Part shown: positions 1-12,839 of the stretch, one piece after another
How the letters are laid out: every line of letters begins with the position of its first letter
Position numbering within the stretch: the first letter of the stretch is position 1
Source: Acytostelium subglobosum LB1
Taxonomy: Eukaryota; Evosea; Eumycetozoa; Acytosteliales; Acytosteliaceae
DNA: 64,000 bases
Direction: 5' to 3'
NCBI RefSeq assembly: GCF_000787575.1
Contig: NW_012236514.1
Span: 186,001 to 250,000 of the forward strand
Program-made: the position numbers and the translations under genes
The notes under the pieces: model-generated
Told to the model about the DNA's origin: nothing
The model's database searches: none
Seen by the model: only the letters and a program-made list of their open reading frames with translations

Positions 1-361
1 CTCTACGCTCTTCTTCTGTGAGCATGATTCCACCTGCCGCCTGGTCGACTGGGGGCGGGCTGAATGATATCTAAAGTTGAGTAATAGAGTGTGAGTTAGT
101 AAGTGGAAGGGAAGTGGCAGTGATTGTGATTGGATTCATTCCATCAATCAATCATACATTTGGTACGCTATTCTTTGAATTATTATTATTATTATAGTCT
201 ATTGTTGTGGCCATTGTGCTATATATGCTCGTTTTGTCCTTTGGACCACCGACTATTATAACGTTCCTTGGTCCAAATTGTAAGCCTGCCGATAATATTG
301 GCTTCTTATTATTGCTGTTGTTATTAACAGGTGATGGTATATTACTGCTCCTATAATACAT
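1..361 (-). CDS. Hypothetical protein, N-terminal part (cut by left window edge)
   Basis: This is the start of a minus-strand gene that runs off the window. The first exon (158-361) begins with ATG at 361 and encodes 68 residues with two Asn-rich stretches. A GTATGA donor and a CTTTAG acceptor bound an 87-bp intron (71-157). Reading resumes in phase 0 with a Pro-rich segment and then a charged LTEEERR stretch at the edge. The in-frame join and the fresh coding pattern after the intron support a real gene. I do not recognise the family, and no function can be given from about 90 residues. Confidence 0.6.
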
Positions 362-1617
362 TGTTGGATTGTTTGTTTGTTTGTTAATATTGTAATGAAT
401 GTTTGAATGATTGTAAGATTATGTATGAATGATTGATTGAATGAATGAATGGAGAGTAGAGTTGGAATATGGGATGGTCCAGGCACCATGTTGTTGATAT
501 CAATGGAGGCCGCTTAGCCATAACCACATATATTAGGTAGAACATACTCGCTCACTCACGCTCAATCAATCAATCATACACAACATGATTGGATAGTGTG
601 TGAATGAGATGGTGAAAGTGTATGTTGGTGTGTGTGTATCTATGTAATCGATCACACGGACCACGATCGTGGTCCTCTGACCCCACCCCCTTTATCTCAC
701 ACACTAGGTGTTGCAATGTGATGAGCAGTGGACCCTGGGGTTTGTTGACCTGACATCACTTGACCTGAAGCGTCAAGACAAGACATTCGTGAAGGTGTTG
801 CATTGTCTACTAACCTGTTGTTGTTGTTGTTGTTGGGTCAATGAATGCTTGGTCTTGGGTCCGGTAACTTTAAAGTACAACTGTCTTTGTCAGATTGATA
901 AAGATATAGAGATTGATAGAGATAGAGATAGAGAGTTGCTTACACAAGTGTGTGTGTGTGTGTATATGTGTATGATTATGTGTATGTGTAAGTGTAAGTG
1001 TATTGGTTATAGGAGTAGTAGAAGTAGAGTGACCTCTCGCCTCCTAACTTTCTCCTTCCAACACAAACACACCACACACAACACGACACTCTGACATTGT
1101 TTCCTTTGAATGAATCAAATCACACAACCCATCAAGACATCCTGTCAAATCGGGTGATTGGTTGGAGCACCACGCTGCCCATCGTGATGGCCCTAAAATG
1201 AATGAATGAAACAGTTGTGTATGCACCACACTCACATCGAATCTAGATACAGATATGCGTGCCCGTGTGTTCCCATCCAAACCAAAGTCTAAAAAAAAAA
1301 ACACAAACTTTGATCAAAGGCCTCAGAAACGGCCCAATCTTGTTTCCATTAGAAAAGACGATGTTCTGATCAATCTAGCTACCTAGATTTATGATAATGT
1401 TGGGGTGGACTTGGCCTACATTGTCTTTGCATTGTTGATTTGAGTGATTGGATGGATGGGCCAGTGATCAGGACGGACGTTTCGGTGTTAGTTTAGGTCC
1501 TTCCGAACATTGCCAACTTGAGTACGATTGTGTGGAGTAATGTATTCCACGTTGTGAATGGCCATTGGCGCGACTGCATGGCCTTGCCTTTGGATTGATT
1601 GACTTGATCACTTCACC
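362..1617. other. Intergenic region with microsatellites and a palindrome
   Basis: I see no credible gene here. The short open frames are made of simple repeats: a GT-rich tract near 945-990, GAGATA repeats near 905-935, and a TGT run near 820-835. There is an 18-bp perfect palindrome at 658-675 and a 12-bp TTTGATCAAA-type palindrome near 1310. The region lies between the upstream side of the left-edge gene and the 3' end of NUS1. Confidence 0.6.
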
Positions 1618-2641
1618 TCACTTTCCACATCGCTTCTCGATTCGTCCATAAGTTTGCAATACATGTAAGTACTTCTCAAGATACATTTGATTGAAGTTAT
1701 CAACCTTGCTGTAATATCATTGGAATGATTGAATGAATGAAAGTTAGTATGTGATTGAATGATTGGTCGAATGAATGATTGTATGTTACTTACATGAACT
1801 CTGTCAATTTGACATGCCAGGGTAGGAATCCACTTAGGATGTTGCGTTCGGTGAAGTCCATTGCTATCTCGGGCTCACTGCCCTCGCCTCCAATGTGACG
1901 TGGCAGGTTTGATTGAATGTAATGCTCATTGAGCTCTAGTGACTCATCCAGCTTGCGCTCCTTTGTATACTTCTTTGTAATATTGACCAGCTCCAACTTT
2001 CCATCGTCCGCCGATACAACACTAATGTCGAGAACGCGTTGGTTTGTGATTGGTGCAACGGTAGCATGACCGTGGTCAGCGTCATGGCTGTGATGATCAT
2101 TCGATGACTTGTTCAACCAATTGAATGAGAATGTGATGTTGTTGTCGTTGTTGTTGTCGTTGTCAACGGTGAGCCTCTTGTGCTGACCCTCCAGTGTATG
2201 CTGTAGGATGTCCAACTGCTTCTTCAACTCGCCAGTGCGCTCCATGATTGTGATACGCGAGATGCCAGCCATAACAGACCACATCAACACGTCGGCCAAC
2301 TTATGAAGCAATGCCATGTTGTTTGATGCTTCATGCTCCAGAATGATGGCGAGATGGCGTGGCAATGATCCCGACAACTGTGACACTCGTGACTGTATAT
2401 GATCAAAGATGTGCTTGGCACTAACACTGCCACTCGCTGACGTGGCCATTGTTATATTATGCTTGTTACTATTGTTGTTGCCATTGCTTATACCAGCATA
2501 GATTATACAGAATAACCAAGCATTCAATGACCTCAACATCTTGTACATCCACATCACCAATAGCAATGTATTGAATGATACACAATATATACAGTAATAG
2601 ATCCAAGGTGTGAGTTGAGCACTAACAGAGTCCATTGCCAT
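1618..2641 (-). CDS. nus1: NUS1/NgBR subunit of dehydrodolichyl diphosphate synthase
   Basis: NUS1 is the non-catalytic but required subunit of the ER cis-prenyltransferase that makes dehydrodolichyl diphosphate for N-glycosylation. The model has two exons, 1794-2641 and 1618-1708, joined across an 85-bp intron in phase 2, giving 312 residues. Visible marks are hydrophobic N-terminal segments (about residues 12-50), the LPRHLAIILEHE block, the ADVLMWSVMAGISRITIMERTGELK block, and the C-terminal GFLPWHVKLTEF block. The short second exon ends in RCGK, which fits the RxG motif that NUS1 supplies to the partner's active site. An Asn/His-rich insert lies near residues 155-195. The catalytic partner (DHDDS type) is not in this window. 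Confidence 0.92.
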
Positions 2642-3233
2642 TCTATGTATGTATGTTACTATACTATATAATGTATATATTATATTATATATCTATCTTT
2701 GTTACACGATGAAACAAGGAAGTAAATGACTTGAATTGAAAAGGCACCAGTAGTCGATTTTTCAAAAGAAAGTGTGTTGATGGATGACTCAAACGAATCG
2801 AATGAATGAACCTAGAGTGTTGTTGAGTGAATGAGTCATCCTCAATGAATCATAGGGATCTTCACAATCAATCAATTATCTTATGTAATATCAACATTAT
2901 TAATATTATTTGTTCGTGTATTAGCATTAATATTATATCAATTAAAATTTGTAATTCCCATTACAACAATGTTGACTGACTTTTGCGCCTTTTCTTGTCC
3001 ATGGACAATCCGACTTTGAAGATTAGTGAAATTGTAAAGAGTGTGTGGTAGAGACAGATACTTCTACAAGTAGTCACACACACACACACACATTCATTCA
3101 CTCTTGGGTTTGTTTACAACTTAAGTTATCTCTAGATATAGACATAGATATAGATATAGATATAAGATAGATATAGGATAGAGACAGATAACATATATAT
3201 TTTGTTTAGTAGTGTCAAAGAGGACACAAATAG
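2642..3233. other. Divergent intergenic region
   Basis: The AT-rich stretch lies between the 5' ends of NUS1 (minus) and the coiled-coil/FYVE-like gene (plus). It holds a CA repeat near 3076-3092 and GATATA repeats near 3135-3190. It must carry the two promoters, but I cannot point to a specific element. Confidence 0.55.
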
Positions 3234-6200
3234 ATGTTATCAAACGACTCGCCACTTTCAAAGGGTAGCGAGTTGGAACGAGACAAGATGTCGTTCGCCC
3301 TCGGTGGCGATCACATCAATACAATGAATAATAATCAGAAACAACAACAACAACAACAACAACAGCAACAACAACAACAACTACAACCTCCTCCTACATT
3401 GATACTCAATAATAATGGAAACAACAACAACAATAATAATAATAATATGATACCATTCTCATCAATGGGTGGAATGTTGTCTGGTTTGAACAATAACAAT
3501 AACAATCATGTATCATCAAGTCCCATGAGTATCAATGGCAATACATCAACAGACTCATCACCCAATCACTCACTACTCTTTGGCATCGTTGACAATCTCA
3601 CCACGCCCAGTAGCGCCAAGTTCAATGCATCAATCCAGGGAACAAGGTAAGTGTGAACAGAGCTGGGCTCACTCATTCAAACTCAATCATACTCATACTC
3701 AATCAATCAGATCAAAGGATGCATCAGCTAGACGAAGGAAACATCAACAGAGTAAATCACAGAGCTATTCAAACTTTACAAACTTCATGCCTGATCTTGG
3801 CGTCGTTGGACTGCCGATTAACAGTCAGGAGGATCAGAGCGAGGCCGTGCTGGACTACTGCAGCGTGCTGAAGGACAGGCTGAAGCAACTGTCATCACGC
3901 ATTCAAATGGACAACACAGAGATGGCTCACAAGGATGCTGAGATCGAGCTGATGACTGGCCGTCTCAACAAGTACAACAACGAGATCAGGGAGAAGGAGG
4001 AGGAGAACGAGCGACTGCACGAGCAGATCAATCAGCTGCAGAAGCGTCAGCACGACGAGAGCATCACAAAAAACACGCTGGAGCGCGAGCTGGTCAACAT
4101 CAAGGACCAATGGGTCAGTCCGCAGGAGATTGAGGATTGGAAGGAGCAGATCGAGGACGTCTCGGTGGTGATGCATCGCAAGGACGCCGAGATCGAGTCA
4201 TGGATGGAGAAGGTGCAGCTGCAGGAGCAAAAGGTCGAAGCGCTGCAGGAGCAGCTGAGGCGTGAGCGCGATCTCAATGTGTTCTCACGGCAAGAGTCGG
4301 AGAACACCCATCGCCAGATGAAGCAAGAGCGCGAGAACTACTTCAGTCAGATCGAGGAGCAGAAGGCACGCGCAGATCGCGCCAAACTAAAGACCAAGTC
4401 CTGGAAGGAGCGACACAGCCGCGCCACAGTCGACGTGGAGGCCAGTCAACGCGCGGTCGACAAGATGAAGGGCCAGCTGTCGAGCGCCGAGATCGAGTCG
4501 CTCAATCATCAGAAGGAGATCGACCGTCTGCGCCAGAGTCTGTCCGAGTCGAGCAAGAAATACGACGATCTGAGCAGCTCACAGCAATCGATGACGCAGG
4601 AGCTCAAGCAATCAGAGGGCGAGCGTCTGGCCATCATCGGTCTGATGAACAGGAATGAAGTGGAGATTGAAGAGCGAGTGTCGTTGCTGGTGTCCGAGTG
4701 CGCCAAGTCCAACGAGACGATCGCACGCCTCAACGAGCGCATTGGCGAGCTGGAGTATCAATTGGGAAGTGAGCGATTGAGCAAGCGCGTGACCGCAATC
4801 TCGCTCACCGATGCCACCTACACAATGTCCGAGAAGAACCTGATCAAGCTGGTGCAGGAGAAGGACGAGGAGCTGCAGCGTCTCAACAAACAGGTGCAGC
4901 GACTACAGATCGATTCAAACTCATTGATGACGCGATACAAGAAGATGGAGGAGAACATGAATGAGAACTCATCACAGCTGCAGTTCACCAAGAAGTCATT
5001 GCGCAACTCTCGCAAGGAGTTGTCCAAGATCACACAGGAGCTACTCATACTCAGTGATGAGAACTTCACCGAGAGCATTGGTAGCAACACATCGATACTC
5101 AAACGCAAGTCATTGGACCTAAGCGATCTGTCAAGGATCATGCAAGAGTATGATGCTACCGCTGAGGCTGACAACAACAATCATGGTGTCATGGACGACA
5201 AGAATGAACAGGCACAAGACAACAACAACAACAGTGGATACATTGCGAGCCAACCTGTGACATCACCTTTGAAACAGACACGTAGGGATAGAGGCAAGTC
5301 GACGCCACCCGCAGTGCAGAAGCAACTTCAACAACAACTCCAGCAACAAAAGGAGACTGAGGAGGCCAATGCCAAGGCCACCGCAAAGGCTACATCATCA
5401 TCATCCAAGACCAAGTCCAATAACAACGATCAAAAGGCAACGACGTCGACGCCAAAGACTGTGGAGCAGGTGGAGGACATGCTGGAAAGGGCACGTTCCG
5501 CCAACATTGGTTATAGACTGCACATTCAATTCTTGAACAAGGAGATCAAGATGCTGGAGAAGGACACACAACAACAGAAGGACTATAACGCAACACTTGT
5601 GACTCGTTTGAACTTGGAGTTGGAGGAGTCACGCAGGACAAACGCACGCATTAGAAAGGCATTCCTTCAGCGATTTGCAAAGGAAGACGACTCAATCTTT
5701 CTCGACTACTATACGATTGCAGACAAGCATCATCCACCTATCAACGCATCTGTACAGAAGGAGTTGATGTTACCCATTACTCCTATATCCCCTTCTTTAT
5801 CATCATCTTCATCTTCTTCATCATCAATGGCAGAATCACCATCAACATCATCTACATCATTATCACAACCAACAACAACAGTATCTTCAGCAATTGTCGA
5901 CAAGGCTGTAATTGTTGTTGCACCGAACGAACAAGAACGAGAACAAGCCACATCAACATTGGCAACAAAGACTTCAAGCAATGGTAGTAGTAGTAATACC
6001 AGCCCGACCTTCCTCAAACAACAGACCACAACAACTACAACAACGACGACAACTACAACTACTACATCCAGACAAGTGGATCTGAATAGGCAATGTAACA
6101 AATGTAGCAAAGAGTTTGGAATGTGGTCAAGGAAGGTAAGTTAGGACAAACACGCAATCAATCAACCAACCAATCGTCTAACACTCCTGTCCATCCACCA

Positions 6201-6379
6201 ATCCATCCATTCTCCAGCATAATTGTACAGCATGCCAAATGGTATATTGCTCGGACTGTTGCAACACCAAGACAAAGCTTTGTAATTTCTGTACTACAAC
6301 TCTACCTTCATCAACTGCCGTAGCAACACCAACTCTTCCAACTAATGCTCCACCTCCATCCACCACGGCTCGTAAATAA
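3234..6379 (+). CDS. Large coiled-coil protein with C-terminal FYVE-like zinc finger
   Basis: Three exons (3234-3646, 3711-6135, 6218-6379) encode 999 residues. The N-terminus is low complexity with poly-Gln and poly-Asn. Residues of about 180-640 form long Glu/Lys/Leu/Gln heptads typical of a coiled coil, followed by Ser/Thr/Gln-rich linker. The end of exon 2 and exon 3 together build a cysteine finger: CNKC, then WSRKHNCTAC, then CSDC, then CNFC. This eight-cysteine spacing and the RKHNC block resemble FYVE fingers, which bind PI3P on endosomes. The basic patch is degenerate, so lipid binding is an inference. The finger is only complete after splicing the 82-bp last intron. Possible roles are endosome tethering or trafficking; I do not assign a named orthologue. 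Confidence 0.85.
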
Positions 6380-6955
6380 AGCTTTGAATGAATGGATAGT
6401 GTGTGAAAGGTCCTTTCACGTCTTTCTGTAGCAGTCGGCAAGTCTGTCAATTAATGTTTATGTAGTGTGGCTAAACTTTAAGTAATTAAAGGTGGCAGCG
6501 GCAGAGGGTTCAGTTTAAAACAAGGATGGCAACAACACACTGATCAGTGGCAACACATTTGACCCTAGTCCAGTCAATAAGTAGTGCAGTCACTCAGTTA
6601 GTCAAAGTTTACCACACTGTTGTTGTTCATTGTTTGAGTGAGTGTTGATGCTCATTCTTAAGATGGTGGCAACAGAGGGGTGTGTCAGTGTGTTGTGTGT
6701 GTGTTCAGATGTGATTAGATGGAGCAAACACAGTGTCAATTTGTGTGCTGAGAGTGGGTCCTCTATCCAGCATCCTTGTTCCATCTTCCACTCATCCATC
6801 CAACCATCTCATTTCCCATTATACTCCTACTTACTTAGAGCGTAGTATGTTCATCTCTTATCTCTAACTTCAACTACCTTCATTGTTATAGATAATATAT
6901 TATTATTACTTATATTTATTATTACTTTTCCTTCCAACAACTACATATATTATAA
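6380..6955. other. Intergenic region
   Basis: Nothing gene-like is seen. Open frames here are short and lack domain or splice support. The last 100 bp before the next ATG are very AT-rich, as is usual for promoters and leaders in this group. Confidence 0.5.
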
Positions 6956-8234
6956 ATGGATACTAATAATGCCGAAGTTGACAATACTTTATTCCTCATT
7001 CCACCTGATGAGAGATTTATATGTACCAATCATCAAGGTTTAATGGGATGTCCCATTACCAATGTTGAGTGTGGACATACATTCTGTTCAAACTGCATCG
7101 AGTCTCTTTCCTTCTGTCCAGTAGATAATATGGTGATCAAGACTCTAGATATCAACTTCCAACTCAAAGGTATTAATATTCATTATACATTCAATCAATC
7201 TTTTGTATTCATGTTACTCACTTAATCTATTATTATTTAAAGGTGAACTTGATGAACTGTTATGTTACTGTAGATACGCTGTATATTACGATGACTATGG
7301 TCATCTGAGTCTTAGACAAGACGGTGGATGTAATATGTTGGTGAACTATGGAAACAAACAAGCTCATGAAGCAATGTGCAAATATAACCCGGCCACATAC
7401 ACTCGTGCTCCACCTGCCGAGTTTGATGACAATGACTGCCATATAATGAGTGACCTGGACGATGATCAGTACGACGCCGACAGTGATGATGTGGAGAAGG
7501 AGGTTGACATGGATGAGGAGAACGAATCAATGTCCTTCCAATCGATACCCTCCCCATTATCAACACAAAGCTTCCACTCTACTTCATCCTCCGACATCAA
7601 TGTCCATCCCCTGTCTTTGGACCTTGACAATGCCAAGTTTGTGGTTGGACAACAATCATTACCATCGAGTCCTGTACCAAAGTCTACCTCAGAGTCTATG
7701 AATTCTTCATCCTCATCCTCGTCGTCATCAGAAGAGTCTTCATATGAGTCATTCCCAGAGGTACCTGTCCCAAAGGAGACGCCACATGAAGAGGAGATGA
7801 CAGTGACACGTAGACAAACATTGGAGAAGTGTGCCTGTCCCAACAAAGACAGTGGTTGTTACTACTTTGGAAACCATACATCATTGCAACATCATTTGGA
7901 CAATGAATGTGAGGCTCAGAAGTTAAAGAACAGGATCAGACTGCTGGAGGACACCCTCGAAAAGAAGAACAATGAGATCACTGAGCTCAAGTTCAACCAA
8001 CTGTTGGAGACCTCCATCCATCCGCAGCCACACAGTGGAACTATTATACCCTACTCAATCAGCAACTATGTCTTTGATGTATTCCGAGTGATCAAAGAAC
8101 AGTATGTATACTTAGAGATTGATTGATTGATTGATTTGGATAGATTACTAACTCACATTAACTCATTCAGAGTTGTTGTTGGTATTAACAAAGTACGAAC
8201 ATGGTTCACGAGCAAGATATCCAGTCTATTCTAA
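6956..8234 (+). CDS. RING/TRAF-like zinc-binding protein, probable E3 ubiquitin ligase
   Basis: Three exons (6956-7169, 7243-8101, 8171-8234) give 378 residues. A RING-like finger covers about residues 23-57 (CTNH, CPIT, CGHTFCSNCI, CPVD). A second Cys/His stretch follows just after the first intron (LLCYCRYA through HEAMCKYNP), as in TRAF-type fingers. An acidic Ser-rich middle leads to another Cys/His cluster (CACPNKDSGCYYFGNHTSLQHHLDNEC) and a short coiled coil near residues 270-300. Dictyostelids have many TRAF-like RING proteins, so ubiquitin ligase activity is a family-based guess. The C-terminus lacks a recognisable MATH/TRAF-C domain. Confidence 0.8.
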
Positions 8235-8455
8235 GTCATCGATGACTTGTGTAAGTGGATGGATGAATCAACGAGGAGACATGTGAGATAAAGAGGTATA
8301 CATTGTATACACGACGTGTATTGTGAATAGAGATAAGATAGATAGGTAAATTGATTTGTTATGACCCATCACTCCTTAGCTTGGTGGGCTACTGTGTTGG
8401 TTGGTGTCCAGTCAAAGAGATAGATGTTGCTGGATTGATACGCAGAAGGGGAAGT

Positions 8456-8926
8456 TTACTGTGGGCCGGATGGCTGGTATGGCTGGACGTACTCGCCTGG
8501 GACTGGGTAGAGACCGGCCTGTGGCTGAGCGTAGATTGGCTGACCTGGGTATGGCTGGGCTTGGTACATTGGCTGGGCCTGGTATGGCTGGGCAACAATA
8601 CCGGCTGGCTGCTGACCAACGACAACAACAGTGTTGGTGTGAGCGTGGCAGTGCTCGTTCTCATGCTCGACCATTCCTATTTGAGTTTGAATTGATTGAT
8701 TGATCATTAGTTAGAAGGTTGTTGAGGATTTGATGTAATGTGATGTGAGGTCATCATTGCGAGACTTACCTGGGATGAGACAGATATCGACCAACCAACC
8801 AATGCCAAAGACACCGAGGGTGAACAAGTAGAGAACACCAGAGCATGGTCTGTTCAAATAGAATCTGTGGACTCCAAAGACGCCCAAGAAGAACCACAGG
8901 AGGTATGCGACAAGAATATCCTTCAT
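8456..8926 (-). CDS. TM2-domain membrane protein
   Basis: Two exons (8770-8926, 8456-8676) give 125 residues. The first exon encodes the TM2 domain: one membrane helix (about residues 4-20), the conserved GVHRFYLNRP turn, then a second helix (about 28-48) ending in CLIPG. The second exon encodes a His-containing linker and a Pro/Gln/Tyr-rich tail with repeated QPYQAQP-like units. TM2 proteins are small two-helix membrane proteins of poorly known role. The donor splits a Gly codon in the CLIPG motif, and the join is in phase 1. The gene converges with the RING/TRAF-like gene, about 220 bp apart. Confidence 0.88.
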
Positions 8927-10068
8927 TATTATTATGTATATATATTATGTATAATTATAAGTTAACTTATTTGTTTGTTTGTATGTTTGGTGAATGAATG
9001 AAGAGTTGGTATCATAACAAGATGGTCAAGCATGCTTGACAATTAAAAGCCCTCATTAAGAGTATTGTTGTGATTGACAACAACGATAGGATGGGGCTTG
9101 GTGGTAGGGCTGCTCGGCTTGGGAGAGGAGGAGAGGACTCATTTCCAGGCAGAGACAGACGTGAGGTCAGCAACCTCGACTTTTGAGGGAAGTGAATCAA
9201 AAACAATCATTCGCACACACGAATTTAAATATCCAATTTTGGTTTGTGTTTTAGGCCTTCTTGGGCTTTATTATCCAAGAATGGTGAGCCAATCAAATCA
9301 TATGTCCTGTCAAAAGTCACCTGATGCACCACGATGGATGGGGAGGCCTCCATGGTTTTGGTTCTCAGCCAGTGCTCGGCGCTCCAAAGAAACTGACGAG
9401 AATAGACACTTGACACTGCAGGCGTATTCCACGATCACATCAACAAACCTTCTCAATCACCCAAAAGTTGATTGATCGTTTATTTATTTGATCAGATCTG
9501 AATGAATGACAACTCGAATGTTCTTCGATTCGATTGTTGTAGATTCCTTAACCGTTATCATATGATATGATTGTTTGATCAAATGTAATAATATTATTAT
9601 ATATATACAGATAATAACTAATGCAATGGTTGGTTGATTGATTAGTTGATGGAGTGTGATGAGACAGCGATGTAGTGAGCGAAGATTCGTTGATCAGAGA
9701 TCACACTACACTTTTGCGAATGTCTGCACTCGGCGGAAATTGAATCGAAACAAGTCCCAAAATAGTGATGGTGTAATAATAATAAGTTTATCAAGTGTTC
9801 GTGACCTCACCTCGTATTGGCCTAGGCATGGGACTCTCGTCGTTCCATTTAAAAAGTTGATAAAGTAATGTTCAAGTTCAACTTCAACTTTATTACAAAG
9901 TGATACAGAGGTGTAACAATCATAGGGGACTTGGCTTGATGGTATGAATGAAGGCCACTGAAGGTCAGTCAACTCTGATCATTCAATCATTCAATCAATC
10001 AATCAATCAATCACTTGATCACACATTACACATAACATTATATAATTATCATCATATTTAAATAAGAC
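8927..10068. other. Intergenic region with an unexplained GC-richer block
   Basis: Most of the stretch is AT-rich. The block at about 9060-9420 is clearly richer in G+C than its surroundings and has no convincing reading frame on either strand. It could be a non-coding RNA, a lost exon or a pseudogene. TTTGATCAAA occurs near 9575. The last 100 bp carry the promoter side of the next gene. Confidence 0.45.
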
Positions 10069-11610
10069 ATGTCAACTCCAGCACTACCAATGTACGTTCA
10101 GCTTAGAGTGTTGACACTTTGTTGGAATGATCCACATTTGTCATTGAAGTGGAAGTTGGCTACGACGTTGGTGTGCCGCAGGTTTCAATCATATATTGCG
10201 TCAAACTTAAACAACAGAGCATCTTGTGAGATGATCACCAGTGGCAAGCTGCTACCGTTGCTCTCCTCTACTAGCTCGCCACTCTCACATATCACACGCT
10301 TCAACTGCACAGGCCGATCATTCACCAGCACCTTTGGCGAGCAGCTGGAAGCGTGTCCCCCGCCACCACACCGGCCACCCGGAGACTGGAACATCTTTGG
10401 CGCACTACACACCTTGGACATCGCACTCAACTTCCCTCGCGTCAACAATGAGGCCACCGATCAGATCCTGCGTCTACTGGTCGCGCAGGGCGCACACCGC
10501 AACATGGATACACTGACATTGCGAGCATTCCACAACTTCCCATTTGACAGACTGGCGGACTTCCCAGCGATCACCTCGCTCGGCCTCAACGTCTCGATCT
10601 TTGGCTTTGGCGGCACGACCGACAGCAGCCAACACTCATTCGCCGCACTCGCCGCCTATCTCGAGAGCAAGACAACGTCGATGCGTAGTCTGCACTTCCA
10701 CTTTGCCGGCTCGAGCTTCAAGCCCACGCTCACCATCACACCACCAGACACGGCGTTCTCGCGTGCCATCCTCTCCTGCCAGCCCTTGCAGCACCCCACA
10801 TCCGGGCTGGCTGCGCTTCGACTGTCCGGCGTGATCATTGAGCGTCCAGACGCGTTCTTTTCTGGTCTCTCCAAACTTCGCTGTCTGACTAGTCTGCGGT
10901 TCGACTCGCTCGTCAACACTTCGGCTACACAGTTCAACGCTGCGTTGGCCACATTCCTTCGCCAGAACAACACACTCGAGCGCCTCTACCTCGCCTTCCC
11001 CGCCGGCGAGCACATCATGAAGTTGCTGCCCAACAACACGCGCATCTCCACTCTCTCGCTACACCCGCTGTTCATGGTCAAGTTCAACGCGGCCCTTCGC
11101 AAGCTGGTGTTGCGCGACGTCAACCACGCCACATTGGACGAGTTCGCCAAGATGAACCGCGACCACGCTGGCCTGTGCTCACTTAACGTGGGCATGTCGT
11201 CCACCACCAAGAACACCGACCTCCACTTGTTTGGCAGCATTGTGCAGCTGATAATGGTGTCGGCCACCATCACGCGACTCAAATGGAGCGGGTTCAATTG
11301 GATCCAGTTCCGGCCACTGATCACCGCGCTCCAGGGTACGCGATCAGTCAACACACTCAAACTGGCCTTCTCTGACGAGCTGTCCGTCACTGACGACGAG
11401 GTGGACGATCACTGTTTCCAAGACCTGGCCGCACAGATCTCAAAGACCATGTCCCTCGTACTCTCCAGCATCGACACCTTTGGCGAACAACTTCAAACAG
11501 TTGCCTTCCGATCACTCTTCCTGCCTGACCTCACCACCTGGAAGTCTCCCGATCGCTTCCAAATAGGCCGTATCGATGCCACAAGCTGTACATTCATACG
11601 CAATAACTAA
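10069..11610 (+). CDS. F-box-like/leucine-rich family protein
   Basis: A single exon encodes 513 residues. The N-terminus (QLRVLTLCWNDPHLSLKWKLATTLVCRRFQSYIAS) has the form of a dictyostelid F-box-like helix pair. The rest has irregular leucine-rich segments (for example HTLDIALNF, LGLNVSIF, LAALRLSGV, NTLKLAFS). Such proteins usually act as substrate receptors of SCF ubiquitin ligases, but this is inferred from the family pattern only. Codon use is GC-rich and even throughout. A second member of the same general type starts at 12840, beyond the ubiquitin-eL40 gene. Confidence 0.75.
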   Translation: MSTPALPMYVQLRVLTLCWNDPHLSLKWKLATTLVCRRFQSYIASNLNNRASCEMITSGKLLPLLSSTSSPLSHITRFNCTGRSFTSTFGEQLEACPPPPHRPPGDWNIFGALHTLDIALNFPRVNNEATDQILRLLVAQGAHRNMDTLTLRAFHNFPFDRLADFPAITSLGLNVSIFGFGGTTDSSQHSFAALAAYLESKTTSMRSLHFHFAGSSFKPTLTITPPDTAFSRAILSCQPLQHPTSGLAALRLSGVIIERPDAFFSGLSKLRCLTSLRFDSLVNTSATQFNAALATFLRQNNTLERLYLAFPAGEHIMKLLPNNTRISTLSLHPLFMVKFNAALRKLVLRDVNHATLDEFAKMNRDHAGLCSLNVGMSSTTKNTDLHLFGSIVQLIMVSATITRLKWSGFNWIQFRPLITALQGTRSVNTLKLAFSDELSVTDDEVDDHCFQDLAAQISKTMSLVLSSIDTFGEQLQTVAFRSLFLPDLTTWKSPDRFQIGRIDATSCTFIRNN

Positions 11611-11809
11611 AGATTGATTTGAAGTAATACATGGTTGATTGATTGATATGATGTGATGTTGGGTTGAGTGATGATGATGACGCGAATGATTGAGATAGAG
11701 TGGTCTAGACAAGTCCGGGGAAGGGACTATGAGGGAGGTTTGTTTGGTTTGGTTTACCTAGAACATGCAACAAGATCACCGACACCCTGAGGAGATCGCC
11801 TTTAGTTTA

Positions 11810-12839
<1,030 letters not shown>

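Noticed and set aside
708-1094. 128-codon plus-strand frame
   Set aside because: Made of Cys and Asp/Arg runs from TGT, GAGATA and GT repeats, with no domain or splice support.
1705-1715. TTACAGCAA resembling the 11-base motif of class I RNAs
   Set aside because: It is the acceptor and first bases of the last NUS1 exon; no stem or flanking class I features.
7466-7846. Minus-strand frame inside the RING/TRAF-like gene
   Set aside because: It is the antisense of an acidic Ser-rich coding region; all signal belongs to the plus-strand exon.
8351-8703. Plus-strand frames over the TM2 gene tail
   Set aside because: Trp/Leu/Gly-rich frames are the reverse complement of the Pro/Gln/Tyr repeat of the TM2 protein.
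9012-9206. Pro/Ser/Leu-rich minus frame
   Set aside because: No good start, no domain; kept only as part of the GC-richer block.
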